Of a stretch of 64,000 bases of DNA, positions 1-11,431 are shown one piece after another. A program made the translations under genes and the position numbers. Numbering within the stretch: the first letter of the stretch is position 1; each line of letters starts with the position of its first letter. This stretch comes from Epiperipatus broadwayi. Lineage: Eukaryota > Onychophora > Udeonychophora > Euonychophora > Peripatidae. The notes below the pieces were generated by a model. The model was not told where the DNA came from, did not search any database, and saw only the letters and a program-made list of their open reading frames with translations. The stretch spans positions 3,844,001-3,908,000 of the forward strand of contig JAQFVV010000031.1 in assembly GCA_028023455.1 (NCBI GenBank), read 5' to 3'.

Positions 1-978
1 CCTATCAGCCTTTTATCAGTTTTATATAAAAATTTTACCAAGATAATTACAACTTGTCTACAGAGAACTTTGGATTTCCACCAACCAAGAGAACAAGCTG
101 GATTTAAAAGTGGTTTTAGTACAATAGATCATATCCAGGTATTGAGGGAAGTCATAGAAAGGACAAATGAATATGAGTTGTCATTATGTTTTGGATTTGT
201 AGATTATGAAAAAGCATTCGATTCTATACACATTTCTTCAGTGATTAAAGCATTGGATCATCAAGGTATAGATCCAGGATATTGTCATATTTTAAAGAAT
301 ATTTATAAAAATGCAACAGCAACAATTAGATTACATGATGATACTGGAAAAATCAATATTGAGAAAGGTGTAAGACAAGGTGACTCCATATCTCCAAAAC
401 TTTTTACAGCAGTGCTGCAAGAAGTATTTTGTGGATTAAAATGGGAAACTAAAGGAGTGAAAGTAAATGGAGAGTATTTAAGTCATTTAGATTTCGCAGA
501 TGATGTAGTTGTTTTTGCAAATAATGCTTCAGAGCTGCAGGAAATGTTGCAGGAGTTAGCAGATGAAAGTAGAAAAGTAGGACTAAAGATAAATGTTAAA
601 AAGACTAAAGTAATGTTTAATCGATTTGCTCAAAATATGAAAATAAAGATTGATTATGAAGAATTAGAAGAAGTTAACAGTTATAAATACCTTGGTCAGA
701 TTATTAATACAGATGGAAACATAATGGAGGAAATTAATCATAGAATTAAACTTGGTTGGAGTGCTTTTGGTAGAAATAACTTGATACTAAAAGGAAATAT
801 GCCTATGTGTTTGAAAAGGATGGTTTTTAACAAATGTGTTTTACCAGTTTCTACTTATGGATCTGAGACTTGGACACTTAATAGAAGAGCAATACAGAGA
901 CTTCAGACCACTCAAAGGAGTATGGAGAGATGTATGTTGGGAGTAACAAGAAGAGATCGAAACACAATGTATGGCTAA
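1..978 (+). CDS. RTE reverse transcriptase, partial, open from window start
   Basis: The frame is open from base 1 to a TAA at 976-978 (325 codons) and no true start is in the window. It encodes the RT fingers and palm of an RTE LINE, which copies element RNA at a nicked target. Visible motifs in order: PISLLSVLYK near residue 1 (RT motif 2 region), QAGFKSGFSTIDHI near 33, FVDYEKAFDSI with the motif A aspartate near 67, GVRQGDSISPKLF (motif B) near 129, LDFADDVVVF (motif C, catalytic FADD) near 162, YLGQIINTDG near 230, then YGSETWTLNRR. All catalytic positions of the palm are present, so the protein part seen here looks recently functional. The stop at 976 is premature: homologous tail sequence continues directly downstream. 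Confidence 0.85.
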   Translation, partial: PISLLSVLYKNFTKIITTCLQRTLDFHQPREQAGFKSGFSTIDHIQVLREVIERTNEYELSLCFGFVDYEKAFDSIHISSVIKALDHQGIDPGYCHILKNIYKNATATIRLHDDTGKINIEKGVRQGDSISPKLFTAVLQEVFCGLKWETKGVKVNGEYLSHLDFADDVVVFANNASELQEMLQELADESRKVGLKINVKKTKVMFNRFAQNMKIKIDYEELEEVNSYKYLGQIINTDGNIMEEINHRIKLGWSAFGRNNLILKGNMPMCLKRMVFNKCVLPVSTYGSETWTLNRRAIQRLQTTQRSMERCMLGVTRRDRNTMYG

Positions 979-1257
979 GACAACAAACAGGTGTTACTGA
1001 CCTTATTGAAAAAAATTAAAAGATTGAAATGGAGTTGGGCTGGACATATTGCTAGAAGAGATGATAATAGATGGACAATTGAAATTTTAAACTGGATTCC
1101 AAGAGATTGTAAAAGACCCAGAAAGAGACCACATGTGAGATGGATGGATGAAATAAGAAAATGTGCAGGGGTGTTGTGGAGAAGAGAAGCTAAAGATCGG
1201 AGAAGATGGATTAAACTTGGAGAGACCTTCATCCTGCAGTGGATTGATAATGGTTGA
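979..1257 (+). pseudogene. RTE ORF C-terminal tail, separated by stop and frameshifts
   Basis: This continues the RT frame after the TAA. Residues LKWSWAGHIARRDDNRW, then IPRDCKRPRKR and VRWMDEIRKCAG, match the conserved basic tail of RTE ORFs. The frame ends at TGA 1255-1257 inside the trinucleotide tail. Between about 970 and 1013 the homologous residues (LRQQTGVTDLIEK) are in the +1 frame, so a pair of indels flanks that segment; the second is probably at the A-run near 1010. The copy at 3018-3446 keeps this junction in frame, which shows that the breaks are specific to this copy. Confidence 0.8.
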
Positions 1258-1281
1258 TGATGATGATGATGATGATGATGA

Positions 1282-1783
1282 ATGACAAAAAAGTTCATTT
1301 TAAAAACCCTCAGCTTCAAACAGATTTCAGCAGTAATTGTTTTCAATAAACAGAACTTTATCTCTATATAAAATTAATTTTAGAAAGAAATAAATAAATG
1401 AACTTTGATTCTTTTAAATATAAAATTTAAATTTAGAATCTTACTTCAAATAATTCTATATTTATTCCCATATCTTTATTTTTAAATAAAAAAAGAGAAA
1501 AGGCCAAGAAGATAATTGCCCCCAAAATATTTTAAATTCCATTTTAAAAGAAAATCTGTTTCAACTATTAACTTTATATACGTCAATCTTAGCTTAAAAG
1601 TTTTGCATATCTGAACATACAAAGCATTTTACCAATGCACCAATTAATATCATTTAGAAGAAGCTATAATAATAAATGTCATTATAAATACTATTTCTGA
1701 TGCAATGCTATGAAAAAGTATAGTTAAAATTTGACGAATCTCTTTACTAAAATAACTTTACTGGGAAGAAAAAAATGTTTTTT
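1282..1783. other. AT-rich spacer, nothing recognised
   Basis: No gene, RNA gene or repeat boundary was seen. It has simple A/T runs and scattered AATAAA-like words without context. Confidence 0.5.
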
Positions 1784-1898
1784 GTTTTTTTCTTCCATAT
1801 GTCATAGTATCGGCCGGAAGGCGAACCCACAATCGTCTGTAACCAACTACTTGCTTACGAGGCGGCTGCGATGACCTCTCGGCTAACAACGCTTGACA
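1784..1898 (-). mobile_element. tRNA-derived SINE (family S1, copy 1)
   Basis: Read on the minus strand the element begins GTCAAGCGTTG, has an A-box-like TTAGCCGAGAGGTC, a long variable-arm-like stretch, the B-box GGGTTCGCC, then a TGACATATGG end and an A-rich tail. Near-identical direct repeats GAAAAAAATGTTTTT flank it (about 1768-1783 and 1899-1914), as expected of a TSD. The same head and tail recur at 12540-12638 and 28648-28755. Pol III boxes drive SINEs internally, and mobilisation depends on a partner LINE. Confidence 0.85.
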
Positions 1899-1914
1899 GA
1901 AAAAAAATGTTTTT

Positions 1915-2315
1915 CTATAAGTTTGCGAAAACTGAGGAATTAATTCAAATTTTAAAGATTCCATTATATTGAAAGTAAAACATTTTCATTATTATTACTG
2001 CTGGCAAAAATATATATATCATCTTTATACAAATGAGAAGAAAGTTGAGAAATGAACTTAAATTGGAAAGATTTCTAAAACCGAATTATATTAAAGAATT
2101 ATTGTTTCTGATAAATAAACTATGCTAAATTATTTTTTATATACACAGCACATTGTTAGTGATAAATAAGCTCTTCACAATATTTATTGCCCATGAGAAA
2201 TAAAATATATTCAATGCTTATTTCTGATAAAGTTATTATTCCTAATAAAATTTCAATTATAAACAAATTCCAAAAAAAAAAAGAGAAGATATTGATAATT
2301 TTTATTACTCTGGTC
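1915..2315. other. AT-rich spacer, nothing recognised
   Basis: No coding or repeat structure is supported here. Confidence 0.5.
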
Positions 2316-2461
2316 ATTCATTAGACTAGAGATTAGCAACTTAATGAATAATATTTATGTAGTGTAATTTTCATTATATCTCTCTCCCATATTAATATAG
2401 GGACTACCTTGCATGAGAGTGGTGTAGTGAAAATTACACTACACAAATATTCATTAATGAT
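2316..2461 (+). mobile_element. MITE-like hairpin, family M, longer copy
   Basis: Inverted arms around 2340-2376 and 2426-2461 share TGTAGTGTAATTTTCA and its complement, forming a short hairpin. The block CATTCATTAGACTAGAGATTA upstream and ACCTTGCATGAGAGTGG inside recur in reverse orientation at 3946-4020. This identifies a two-copy family in the window. No TSD was resolved. Confidence 0.55.
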
Positions 2462-2562
2462 TTTGATAATGATGATGATTATTACATTAATACGTTTATA
2501 CATATACAATATGTCATTTAATTTGTTGGATATTAGGGTATTGAAATATGGATAAATTATAT

Positions 2563-2715
2563 ATGCAAACAGATTTTAATTTTGAATTTAATTTCAAAAA
2601 ATTTAATGCAAAATATGAAAGAGATATGTTTCAATAGAAATTGTTATTAAATTCCAAGATTTAAAGAATTTTATTAAAAGCAGTTTAAACAATATTATTT
2701 AAAATCTGTTTGCAT
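2563..2715. repeat. 153-bp element with 17-bp terminal inverted repeats
   Basis: ATGCAAACAGATTTTAA at 2563-2579 is matched by its reverse complement at 2699-2715. The interior is AT-rich and non-coding. It could be a tiny MITE; no second copy was seen. Confidence 0.35.
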
Positions 2716-2984
2716 GTTTTTAAAATGTTTTAAGAGCGAAAGATTTTAGTATCAATAAATATTTATTTTCATATTTATAAGAATATTAAAAATATCAGAT
2801 AAAATGTTTTATTTCATATGTTGCCCCTAATTATTCTTTTAATTAATAGATTCAAAATTTAAAATAAATGCATATTATTAGCTTTAATATTAAGTCAGTA
2901 TACTAATTTTTATAGATGTGTGCATGTGCATATAATAATAATCACAGTATTTGCTTATACACAAATGGCCAAGCAATACTCTAT

Positions 2985-3446
2985 CATCATTCATCATCAT
3001 CATAAACCATTATCAGTTCACTGCAGGATGAAGGTTTCTTCAAGTTCAATCCATCTTCTTCGATCTTTAGCTTCCTTTTTCCATATCACTCCTGCACACT
3101 TTCTTATTTCATCCATCCATCTCACATGTGGTCTCTTTCTGGATCTTTTACAATCTCTTGGAATTCGGTTTAAGATTTCAATTGTCCATTTATTATCATC
3201 TCTTCTAGCAATATGTCCAGCCCAACTCCACTTCAGTTTTTCAATGAGGTCAGTGACACCTGTTTGTTCTCTTACCCATATATTGCGTTTTCCATCTCTT
3301 CTTGTTATTCCCAACATGCATCTCTCCATATTTCTTTGAGTAGTCTGAAGTCTCTGTATTGCTCTTCTATTAAGTGTCCAAGTCTCAGATCCATAAGTAA
3401 GAACTGGTAAAACACATTTATTTAAAAAACCTTCCTTTTCAAACAC
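2985..3446 (-). mobile_element. 5'-truncated RTE LINE copy
   Basis: This is a minus-strand copy of the same RTE family as at 1-1284, truncated at 3446 and ending in ATG/GAT trinucleotides near 2985-3000. The open frame 3018-3446 (142 codons) reads CVLPVLTYGSETWTLNRR, then the TGVTDLIEKLKWSWAGHIARR junction without frameshift, then the basic VRWMDEIRKCAG tail. 5' truncation is the normal outcome of target-primed reverse transcription. It is head-to-head with the first copy, about 1.7 kb away. The flanks contain ATCATCATT on both sides, but this cannot be told from the microsatellite tail. Confidence 0.88.
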
Positions 3447-3945
3447 TTAATCATCATTATCATTAGTAAAATTGAGATAATTCTAGAAAGTTTGTCTACC
3501 TTTACGATTATTTAATAGGACTGCAGTGTTTTAAGAATTTCACAATAATTAAAACTTCCATTTATTTGTACAGTATATATATATATTAGAAGTATTTATT
3601 TTGTTTTGAAATAAAAAATGAGCTTATCTTAAGGAAATAAGTTAACATTTTACTGTATTGGCATAAAACAATGATAATTTAAATGACGATGTCCTCACGA
3701 ATTACTTGCTAGAAATGTAAATAATTGGTACATAGTAGAAACAAGCAAATAAAGATATTATTACATTAAACAATTCCCCTTTATACATTATTATATTTTA
3801 GAATATTTTGTTGTATGGAACATTGTTGAGGTGTATAGTAGACTATAAACCTTCTTAGCACTAAATATTGACCATAAATCCATAGAGAGATTTTAAAATG
3901 AGATTTTAAATTCTGGTGGAATTTTATACATAAAAGACAACTAAT
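3447..3945. other. AT-rich spacer, nothing recognised
   Basis: No supported feature was seen. Confidence 0.5.
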
Positions 3946-4030
3946 TTCTGTAGTTTAATTTTCACTACACCACTGTCATGCAAGGTAAGAATAATCTCTA
4001 GTCTAATGAATGATTAATAAAAAATATTAA
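3946..4030 (-). mobile_element. MITE-like element, family M, shorter copy
   Basis: The reverse complement matches 2316-2445 (ATTAGACTAGAGATTA, ACCTTGCATGACAGTGG, TGTAGTGAAAATTA), but lacks about 70 bp that lie between the first two blocks in the longer copy. Confidence 0.55.
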
Positions 4031-4881
4031 TATTCTGAATACTTATTTTTGCAAGAATGTTGCACATTTATGAACTAAATAATTCAAGGTGATATTAAGT
4101 ACCTGCTTTATTTATAAAATGTTATCTTCATCAATTGTTCAATCATTTCATTTCATACATGCATGATTGCTCATCTGAGTGATAACAAAAAATCAATATT
4201 AGAATGGATAATTGTCTCATAGCATGATAGATCAATCATACAATCAAATATACTTATGACATAGATTAATATTTATTATTTAACAGATATAGTTAAATTA
4301 GAACCTATTAAGCATTTTAAAAAATGGGAAATAAAATTAATAAATAAAAAATATTTTTGATATTTATTTATAAGTTTGAAGTTCACACATTTGATTAACA
4401 ATAGAATTAGTTTTTAAACAATCCAAGATTGGTTAGTAGGAGTCAAGTTAAATATAACAGAACAAATAATAGTCATAAAAAAGAAAATAGATAAAGAGAG
4501 AGAAAATAATTGTACATATATTTATTGTATTATAGTTTGGTATATTCATTTGTTGATTTAATGTTTTAATAAAATTATTTCTTTTAATATTTAAAATGTC
4601 TTAAATATGATTTTTAGAAAATAAAAAATAATTAAACAAGTTCTAAAACTCAGCTAAAATGGAATCTATTATTTCAAAAATGATGACCAACTCAAAAATA
4701 TCTTTATTAGTATAGTTTGAGCATTCCATTGGGACTATGGATTTTGTAGCATATAGCACCATTCATTCTTAAAGGATAGTCATGTAATATTATAGTTCAC
4801 TATATATTTAATTATATTTATTATTTATTTACTAAATAAAAATATTGATACAAAAAATAGAATTAAATTTATTGAAACATT
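4031..4881. other. AT-rich spacer, nothing recognised
   Basis: No coding exon, RNA gene or clear repeat was found. Confidence 0.5.
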
Positions 4882-5290
4882 CATATGGAGTATATTGCCT
4901 TATGGCTGTCAGACACGAACCTTGGGAAAACAAAAAAGGAAAAGATTGAAAAGAATGGAAATGTGGATTTGAAAAAGATTAACTATAATGAGCTGGACAG
5001 AAAAAAGACTAATAATCAAACATTATTAAAACTTGGAATATAAAGAGAACTATTGAATGAGATAAAAATAAGAAAGATTAAGTTTTTGAGTTATATTTTA
5101 AGACAAGATAAAATTTTACAAAACATTTTGGATAGCAAAATTTTAGGAAGAAGACAAATTGTGTATTAAAAATGTAATAAGTGAAATTGAATGTTTTTCA
5201 TATGCAGATATAAAAATTTCTGAAGATAGAACAATGTGGCTGCAACAACAAGGCATTGCTTTAATCAAATGATGAAGATGTTATAAGTAT
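4882..5290 (+). pseudogene. Degraded LINE ORF C-terminus (different family)
   Basis: Translation across several stops and frameshifts gives the order FIWSILPYGCQTRTLG, ERKRLKRMEMW, SWTEKR, KRELLNEIKIRKIK and FLSYILRQDK-like residues, followed by ADIKISEDRTMWLQQQGIAL. This is the conserved region after the RT palm in many animal LINEs (Y-G-x-E-T-W-T-L ... E-x-x-E-M-W ... I-K-F-L-G-H-I-L-R). It ends near an ATGATGAAGATG stretch. It differs clearly from the RTE family at 1-1284, so it is an older or separate LINE family. The whole piece is dead. Confidence 0.65.
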
Positions 5291-6139
5291 TTAATTTGAT
5301 GGGATTTATATTTGGTAAGATAAGATTCATATATGCCAAGGAAGGAAGGATTAATTAGATAAACTAGCATAGAGACACTCAAATGGTTAAATATCTGATA
5401 ATAAATGATCAGCTTTATAAGATATATAAATATCCTATTAACACATGATAGTTTGAAATAAGAATAAAAAACTAAGCAAGTACCTATAGGTAGTAAGTAT
5501 TAGCAGTTTAATATTATAAAAATGATACAAAATACTATCACATATAATTTTAAATGGTATATCACCCAAAGTCTCTAAATAAAAACTTATGTTTAAAACA
5601 ACCACAAGTAAAAAGCTTATTCAGTTGTATAAATAAATTGGAAAATGCATAGATATTATGATGACTAACTATAGATTTGATATCTTGTATAAATATTAAT
5701 ACAGTCAAATAGTAAGAATTTTATTTTTCAAGACTATATAGCTAAAGATTAAATAATAATTGTATTACAACATGTACTTTCTTCCCAAGAAATCCAGAAA
5801 AAGAATCATTTTTACTTTCAATCAAGTTATTACATACAGATTGAATGAACTTAAACATTAGATACCATTAGAATGTCTATATTAATCACACAATTCATTA
5901 AAAATAAAATAAATATGTATGCATATTTGAATATGAATGTTCATATAAATGTCATATATAGATTAAGTTAACAAAATTGGCCTTATCATTCATAATTAAA
6001 ACTAACTATTTCTAGGCATTTAATTAGTTTCCATCATTCTCCAATTTATATTTCATATATATTACATCACTTTGAACTGATGTTGTATATATATATCACT
6101 TGATGGTTATTCACTTTAAAACCATTACGTTGTCTTTCT
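5291..6139. other. AT-rich spacer, nothing recognised
   Basis: No supported feature was seen. Confidence 0.5.
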
Positions 6140-6850
6140 TATATATTTTCTCACTGAATAGAATGTGTAAACATAATCAACTTAATAGACTATATATTTT
6201 AATCATATATTTATTTCCATCTAATTAACTTTCATTCAAAATTAAATTTTGTCAAGATGTTATTTATGTTAATTCAAAATGTCAGGTGATTTATTTAGCA
6301 TCATAGCACATCCTCTATTGACAAACCTCAACTGTAAAAAATATTTTTATACTTTCCAATTTTTATTTAATGCCCATTTTTCTTCCAAGAACCTTGTATT
6401 AAATTCATACATTTCTCTTTATTTTCTTGTATATACATATAAAAATGACAAAATGGTTTAGAAACAGGGCATGTTATGAATGTAAAGAAAGTGTTAAAAT
6501 GATAAATATTGTAGAAATTATAAAGAAAGGAAAGTGTATGAGACAATGTATATACAAGAAAATAAAGAGAAATGTATGAATTTAGTACAAGGGTCAATAA
6601 AATTTGGATAAAAGTGGCATTAAATAAAAATTTGAAAGTATAAAAATATTTTATATGGTTGAGGTTGATCAATAGAGGGTGTGCTAAGAAGATATGTAAA
6701 TCATGTGATAGTTTGAATTAACATAACATCTTGACAAGGTTCAATTTTGAACAAAAGTTAATTAGATAAAAATAAATATATTATTAAAATATATAGTTGT
6801 CTATTAAGTTGATTATGTTTACATATTCAATTCAATGAGAATATATATAT
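6140..6850. repeat. Long foldback element, ~300-bp imperfect arms
   Basis: The left arm 6140-6436 and right arm 6548-6850 are inverted copies of one another with scattered mismatches; 6437-6547 is the loop. Matched landmarks include TTTTCTTGTATATAC / GTATATACAAGAAAA at the loop side and AAACATAATCAACTTAATAG / CTATTAAGTTGATTATGTTT near the outer ends. Short open frames on both strands here are translations of the two arms, not genes. It may be a foldback transposon or an inverted duplication; no TSD was resolved. Confidence 0.8.
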
Positions 6851-9800
6851 ATATTATTTTTAATATTCTCATGGATAAATGATGAATTCATAGTATTATT
6901 TCCAGGAACTTCCATGTAATAAAAATATAATAGCTAAATAACTGATGTTTCAGTACAATAACAAGTACTTTCCTTGGAGCTTCTTCTTTCTCAAATCAAA
7001 GTAAGTTAATATTAGCACGTAAAAAATTTCCAGACATATGAAATTTACATTTTTTATTAGTCATATTTCAATTTAGTGTCTTCCTATAAGAGGAATCATA
7101 ATTGTAGTTTCTCATATAACCATGACAATATAAAACTTATATTATGGATATTCCAACATTCACAGTTTTTTTACTGCATATTAAATTATAACATTTTATT
7201 CATCTGTGTGCATAACTTATTGCTCATAAATATTCTTATTATTGCAAAAGGCACTGAGACTAGAGAAAATTTCCAGTTTTAACATTAAATAAGCCCAAAA
7301 ACATATTATTCATTGATTTAATATATTCTTCAGTTCTTAAGATCTTCAAATCATATAAAAGTTTATCTACTTAATACAAATATGAATTTTTAATTGTTGC
7401 ATATACTGCAGAATAATGTTTTAATTATGCATGTGTTATTCAACATGAATTTTTCTCCCCTTTTCATTTATGACAGCAGGAAAAAAAATTGATTCAGAAA
7501 GTTTTCATGTTTAATAAACCCTTCTTTAATCATTTTTATATTCTATCACATTTTACTGCAAATTAGTATGACTTATGTGTAGTAAAGCATACCATTATTC
7601 ATCAGTAAATCCTTTGTTACTGTTATTAAAAATATTCATGATGGAAATTATATAATTGGTGCTTTCAGTACTCATAAAACTCTTAATATAATAGAAGTAA
7701 TTTATGCTTGCTTTTGCCCATGTAGTTTGGAATGATGTTTCAGTGATTGACACATTTGAGATCAACTATTAGAAATATCTTCTATTTCTAAAGTCCCTTA
7801 TAATATTAGTAATAAGAAAAAAGTAAACAAAAATAAATACAGTAAACAGTACAAAAATTAAAGCAAGGTAATAATGATATAAAACGATATAGACATTCTT
7901 ATGAAGCTAATTAGAGAAGACAAAACTCAGAACAGATTTCAATATAATGAAGGTTTAACTGTTAGATATAAGATTTTTTGAATCCATAACCAGTGTTTGT
8001 GAGATCATGAAGTTTTCTGAGATAAAATAAGTTGTTTCAGTACTCTAAGACAGTTTGATAAGTTATATCTTGCCCCATTGTGATTGGAGTGCAAAATATT
8101 TTTCTATCATTGCAAAATAAGATTTATTAGTCACCTGAATTTAGATCTTGCATATATCACAATATTTAATCCCATCTGACTTCCAAAGTACATCTTAGAG
8201 ACAAAAATATTAATAGATTTAGATAATCGTTTATCTTTCCTTCTTTTCTCAATTAATTTAGAACACATCATAATGGGACATTGTCACACATTCTGCTTTG
8301 ATTTATTATTAACTGCATCATTTCATTTAGCAAAATATTTACTTATTGCCAATGAAAAATGTGACAAGATAATGCCTTATAAATATATAACCAACTTTGA
8401 TTGCTTTGTCCAAATCTTTAATATTTTCTCTAAAATCTTTGATACCTTTTCTCACTTTTTATTTATTTTTGAAATTGTTTCATCATAATGACTACATAGA
8501 TTGTCTCATTTCAGTGATTACACAATTAGCATTTCAGTATGATGGCTGCCTGTAAAACATTTAGATTCTTTTACATAAGCAGATATATATGGTGCACATA
8601 TTTCATACTGTAAATTCCTCTGAAATTTTAACATTTCCTATATTTAGTTTCACTCTTAATCTCATCATCTTATAAACCACAATAAAAACACACGTCTACA
8701 CTATTACCCCCTCCCTCTCATTTATTTTAATATATATTGAGCAATAGTTTTCTACTCAAATATAAGTCAGTCTTGTTAACTCTTTTATGCAACCTTAATA
8801 TTGTTAAAAATTAATAGATTATTTAAAAACTATCAGCATTGTGATTTTGTTATTCTCAAATTCACAAAACATTATTTTCTTTATCATTTTTTTCTCTCTA
8901 TCCATTCATACCTGAAATCATTTTTTTTAGTACAATATGGTTTCCATTATTAGATTTACATTTGCATCTATATTTCCTCCCCCTGCCCCAAACAATTCTA
9001 ATTGATAATCCTGAACAAGTGTGCTTATCTAATCCACCATCATTATTTTAACATTATATCTGCCAATATTTGCTGTCTTTTCATTTTTGACATATTTTAT
9101 TTCCTTGCTGCTTATTTTGTTGTAATGTCACACTTATTACTTTCTTACTTGTGAAGTTGAGATCTATATATAATTTAGATGTTAAAAATTAAAATGTCAT
9201 ATTAGTAACTCATTCTCATAGGCTTTATTATGTGAAGATAGGGAACATTGTTATTTGAAGTTTTGCTACTTTCTGTTGCAAAGACTTTTTAAAAAAAAAT
9301 TTTTTTTTTTTTGTGATGGTATCTTGGATTGCGTCTTTTTTTTTACATAATTTTATAATAATCACTTAATTACATGTTCTTATATTTTTTTATATTTTAT
9401 TTATTATTTTTATAGAACATTTTTGTATTTCTAGCGACATGTTTTTCCTACTATATTTTTTGTTTCATGTCATTTTGAATTTTTTTACATTTTTTGCATA
9501 TTTTATGGTATCTTTAAAAGATTTAATGCCTTGTTTTGTTTTGTTTTTTGTTAATTTTATCTTAAAATAGATCCTCATATCTTAAAAAAAACCTCTCTCT
9601 TTTTTTGCTATCTATTATTTTCCCATTTTTTTATTTTCTCTTCCAAATAGGCAGTAAAGCATAAATTCAAATGTATTTTCATTTGGTAATCACGCCATTT
9701 CCTAATAAAATGATGACTTCATTATAATTTTTATGATTTTATCTAACACAGATTTTATATATTTTTATAATATCTACATTTAATTTTAAAAATAGCATAG

Positions 9801-10340
9801 ATATTTTTTATCTTCCTTTAAAGTTTGTTTCTCTACAATTCTATTCACTTACATTCATCTTCTTGTAAAAATATATTTTATTTCTTCATCTCAATTTTTG
9901 TTTTAGTATATACAGATATTATTTCTCAGCTATGACTGGTTTTTGACCTTACTTGTGTTGAGTAAACTTTCAATTTCTTATATGGACTTTAATATGACTT
10001 GAAACCATTTCAATACATAATTAAAAATTGAATACTGAATATAAAATTAGATTCACTTAGATCTGATCGAAAAATTAGAAATTTAATAAACAAGAATATT
10101 AAATATTCACAATAATGACCAAAAAAAAATTATCTATTTATTAAAAAAAAAAAAAGAACAGTATTGCTATTATGTATGATACATTTGATTTCAGACCTGA
10201 AAATTTATTCTAATGCATTTAATACTAATAATATTTACTGAGATGTGAAGTTGCATTATCATGATATAATAAATCTCTTTACACCTCTTTATAAACAGCA
10301 GCACTCATATTAGATATGTAAGATAGATACCCTGTTTCAA
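6851..10340. other. Long AT-rich intergenic or intronic stretch, nothing recognised
   Basis: About 3.5 kb with poly(T) runs (for example near 9289-9313 and 9336) and no supportable exon, RNA gene or repeat unit. Short frames at 7076-7282 and 8273-8488 have no family signature and match what AT-rich DNA yields by chance. Confidence 0.5.
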
Positions 10341-10344
10341 TAAT

Positions 10345-10355
10345 GGGGGGGGGGG
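10345..10355 (+). repeat. Poly(G) run
   Basis: An uninterrupted run of 11 G in otherwise AT-rich DNA. Confidence 0.8.
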
Positions 10356-10944
10356 AGGTAAATTCTCATATTAGAATATAACTTTATATGATTTTCTCAA
10401 TAACTTTCGATCCATAAATATCATTAAATGTTAGTTGGGATATGCTATACCAATGCTGAGTATAGAAGAAATTCTGAACACAATTAAATGAAATTATGGC
10501 AGATGCAAAAAAGTAAAATAACCTCTATATAGCCTATTAATGGATCAATGAAAAAAACATTTCTCATTAGCTTTCTAAATGTTGGATGGGGATGATTTGA
10601 GCATTTCCCCATTTTTACTTTATCCATCTGTTAAGATTAGTTAATATCCATTTATTAACCAATATTTTATGAGCTAAGGGATAGCCCCCCTCCCCCAATC
10701 TAAACCAAATTTTAAAAAAATTAAATTTTATCTATAGAATTTGGATTCAAATCCAGGACTTGAACTTGGCAGATCAATGTACTACTACTATCACCAAAAA
10801 GTTTTTAATTTCTGGAGTACAGTGCAGAAAAAAAATCAATGTAATCAAATGTTTGCCAAATTATTTCAGAAATATTCAACACTATAGATATAACACATGA
10901 TTTAAAATTAAATAAAGTTTATTTATGTAAAAATTAATATTTAA

Positions 10945-11431
10945 ACAGTAGGATTTTACATCCTTACATATGTGCTGTACTGTTTTTGTATAATATCTCA
11001 ATGATGCTTTGTTGAATATTGAGGAAACTCTCGAACTAAGACACAAGATGGAGACTTAAAAAGGTAAGAGCAGGAGTCTTATCCTTAAATCTACTTTCTA
11101 ATTATATAGGCCAATCTAAAGCATCTCAATTTAAGAGTGTGAAGATATTTCTCTGTTCACTTCCATAATTTTATTTCTGCATATTAACTCTGGTGAAATG
11201 GAAGTAAAGTAAGCAGAGAAACATCTTCATGCTCTTAAACTAAGATGTTTTAGAATGACCTATATAATTGGAAAGTAGGTTTAAAGATAAGACAGCCGTT
11301 CTTATCTTTTCCAACGTCTTTTTTTTTCTTGTGTCTTAGTTCTAGAGTTTTTTCAATACTCAACAAGACATCGTTGTGATATTATTTAAAAAACAGTACA
11401 ACGTATGTGTTAGGATGAAAAATCCTACTGT
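10945..11431. mobile_element. Foldback/MITE with ~220-bp arms, flanked by TTAA
   Basis: The termini are ACAGTAGGATTTT and its complement, and the two arms pair almost throughout, leaving a loop of about 40 bp near 11168-11205. TTAA sits immediately outside both ends (10941-10944 and 11432-11435). Duplicated TTAA is the insertion signature of piggyBac-type transposases, so a non-autonomous piggyBac-like MITE is a reasonable inference. The terminal bases do not begin with the usual CCC. No coding sequence is present. Confidence 0.7.

Larger units (their letters stand above)
1..1284 (+). mobile_element. RTE-clade LINE, 3' part (cut by window start)
   Basis: This is the 3' portion of a non-LTR retrotransposon of the RTE clade; the 5' part lies before the window. 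It holds the reverse-transcriptase frame, a basic C-terminal tail with the RTE/BovB-type pattern WAGHIARR...WMDEIRKCAG, and a tail of TGA/GAT trinucleotides from 1255 to about 1281. RTE elements typically end in such short tandem repeats rather than poly(A). A second copy with near-identical coding sequence lies in opposite orientation at 2985-3446. The copy is broken by one in-frame stop and two compensating frameshifts near 960-1015, so it is inactive. Confidence 0.9.

Noticed and set aside
975-1346. 123-codon minus-strand frame with a His run
   Set aside because: Antisense of the RTE tail; the His run is the GAT-repeat tail read backwards.
6279-6672. Two overlapping frames on opposite strands with similar proteins
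   Set aside because: They are the two arms of the foldback element read in equivalent sense.
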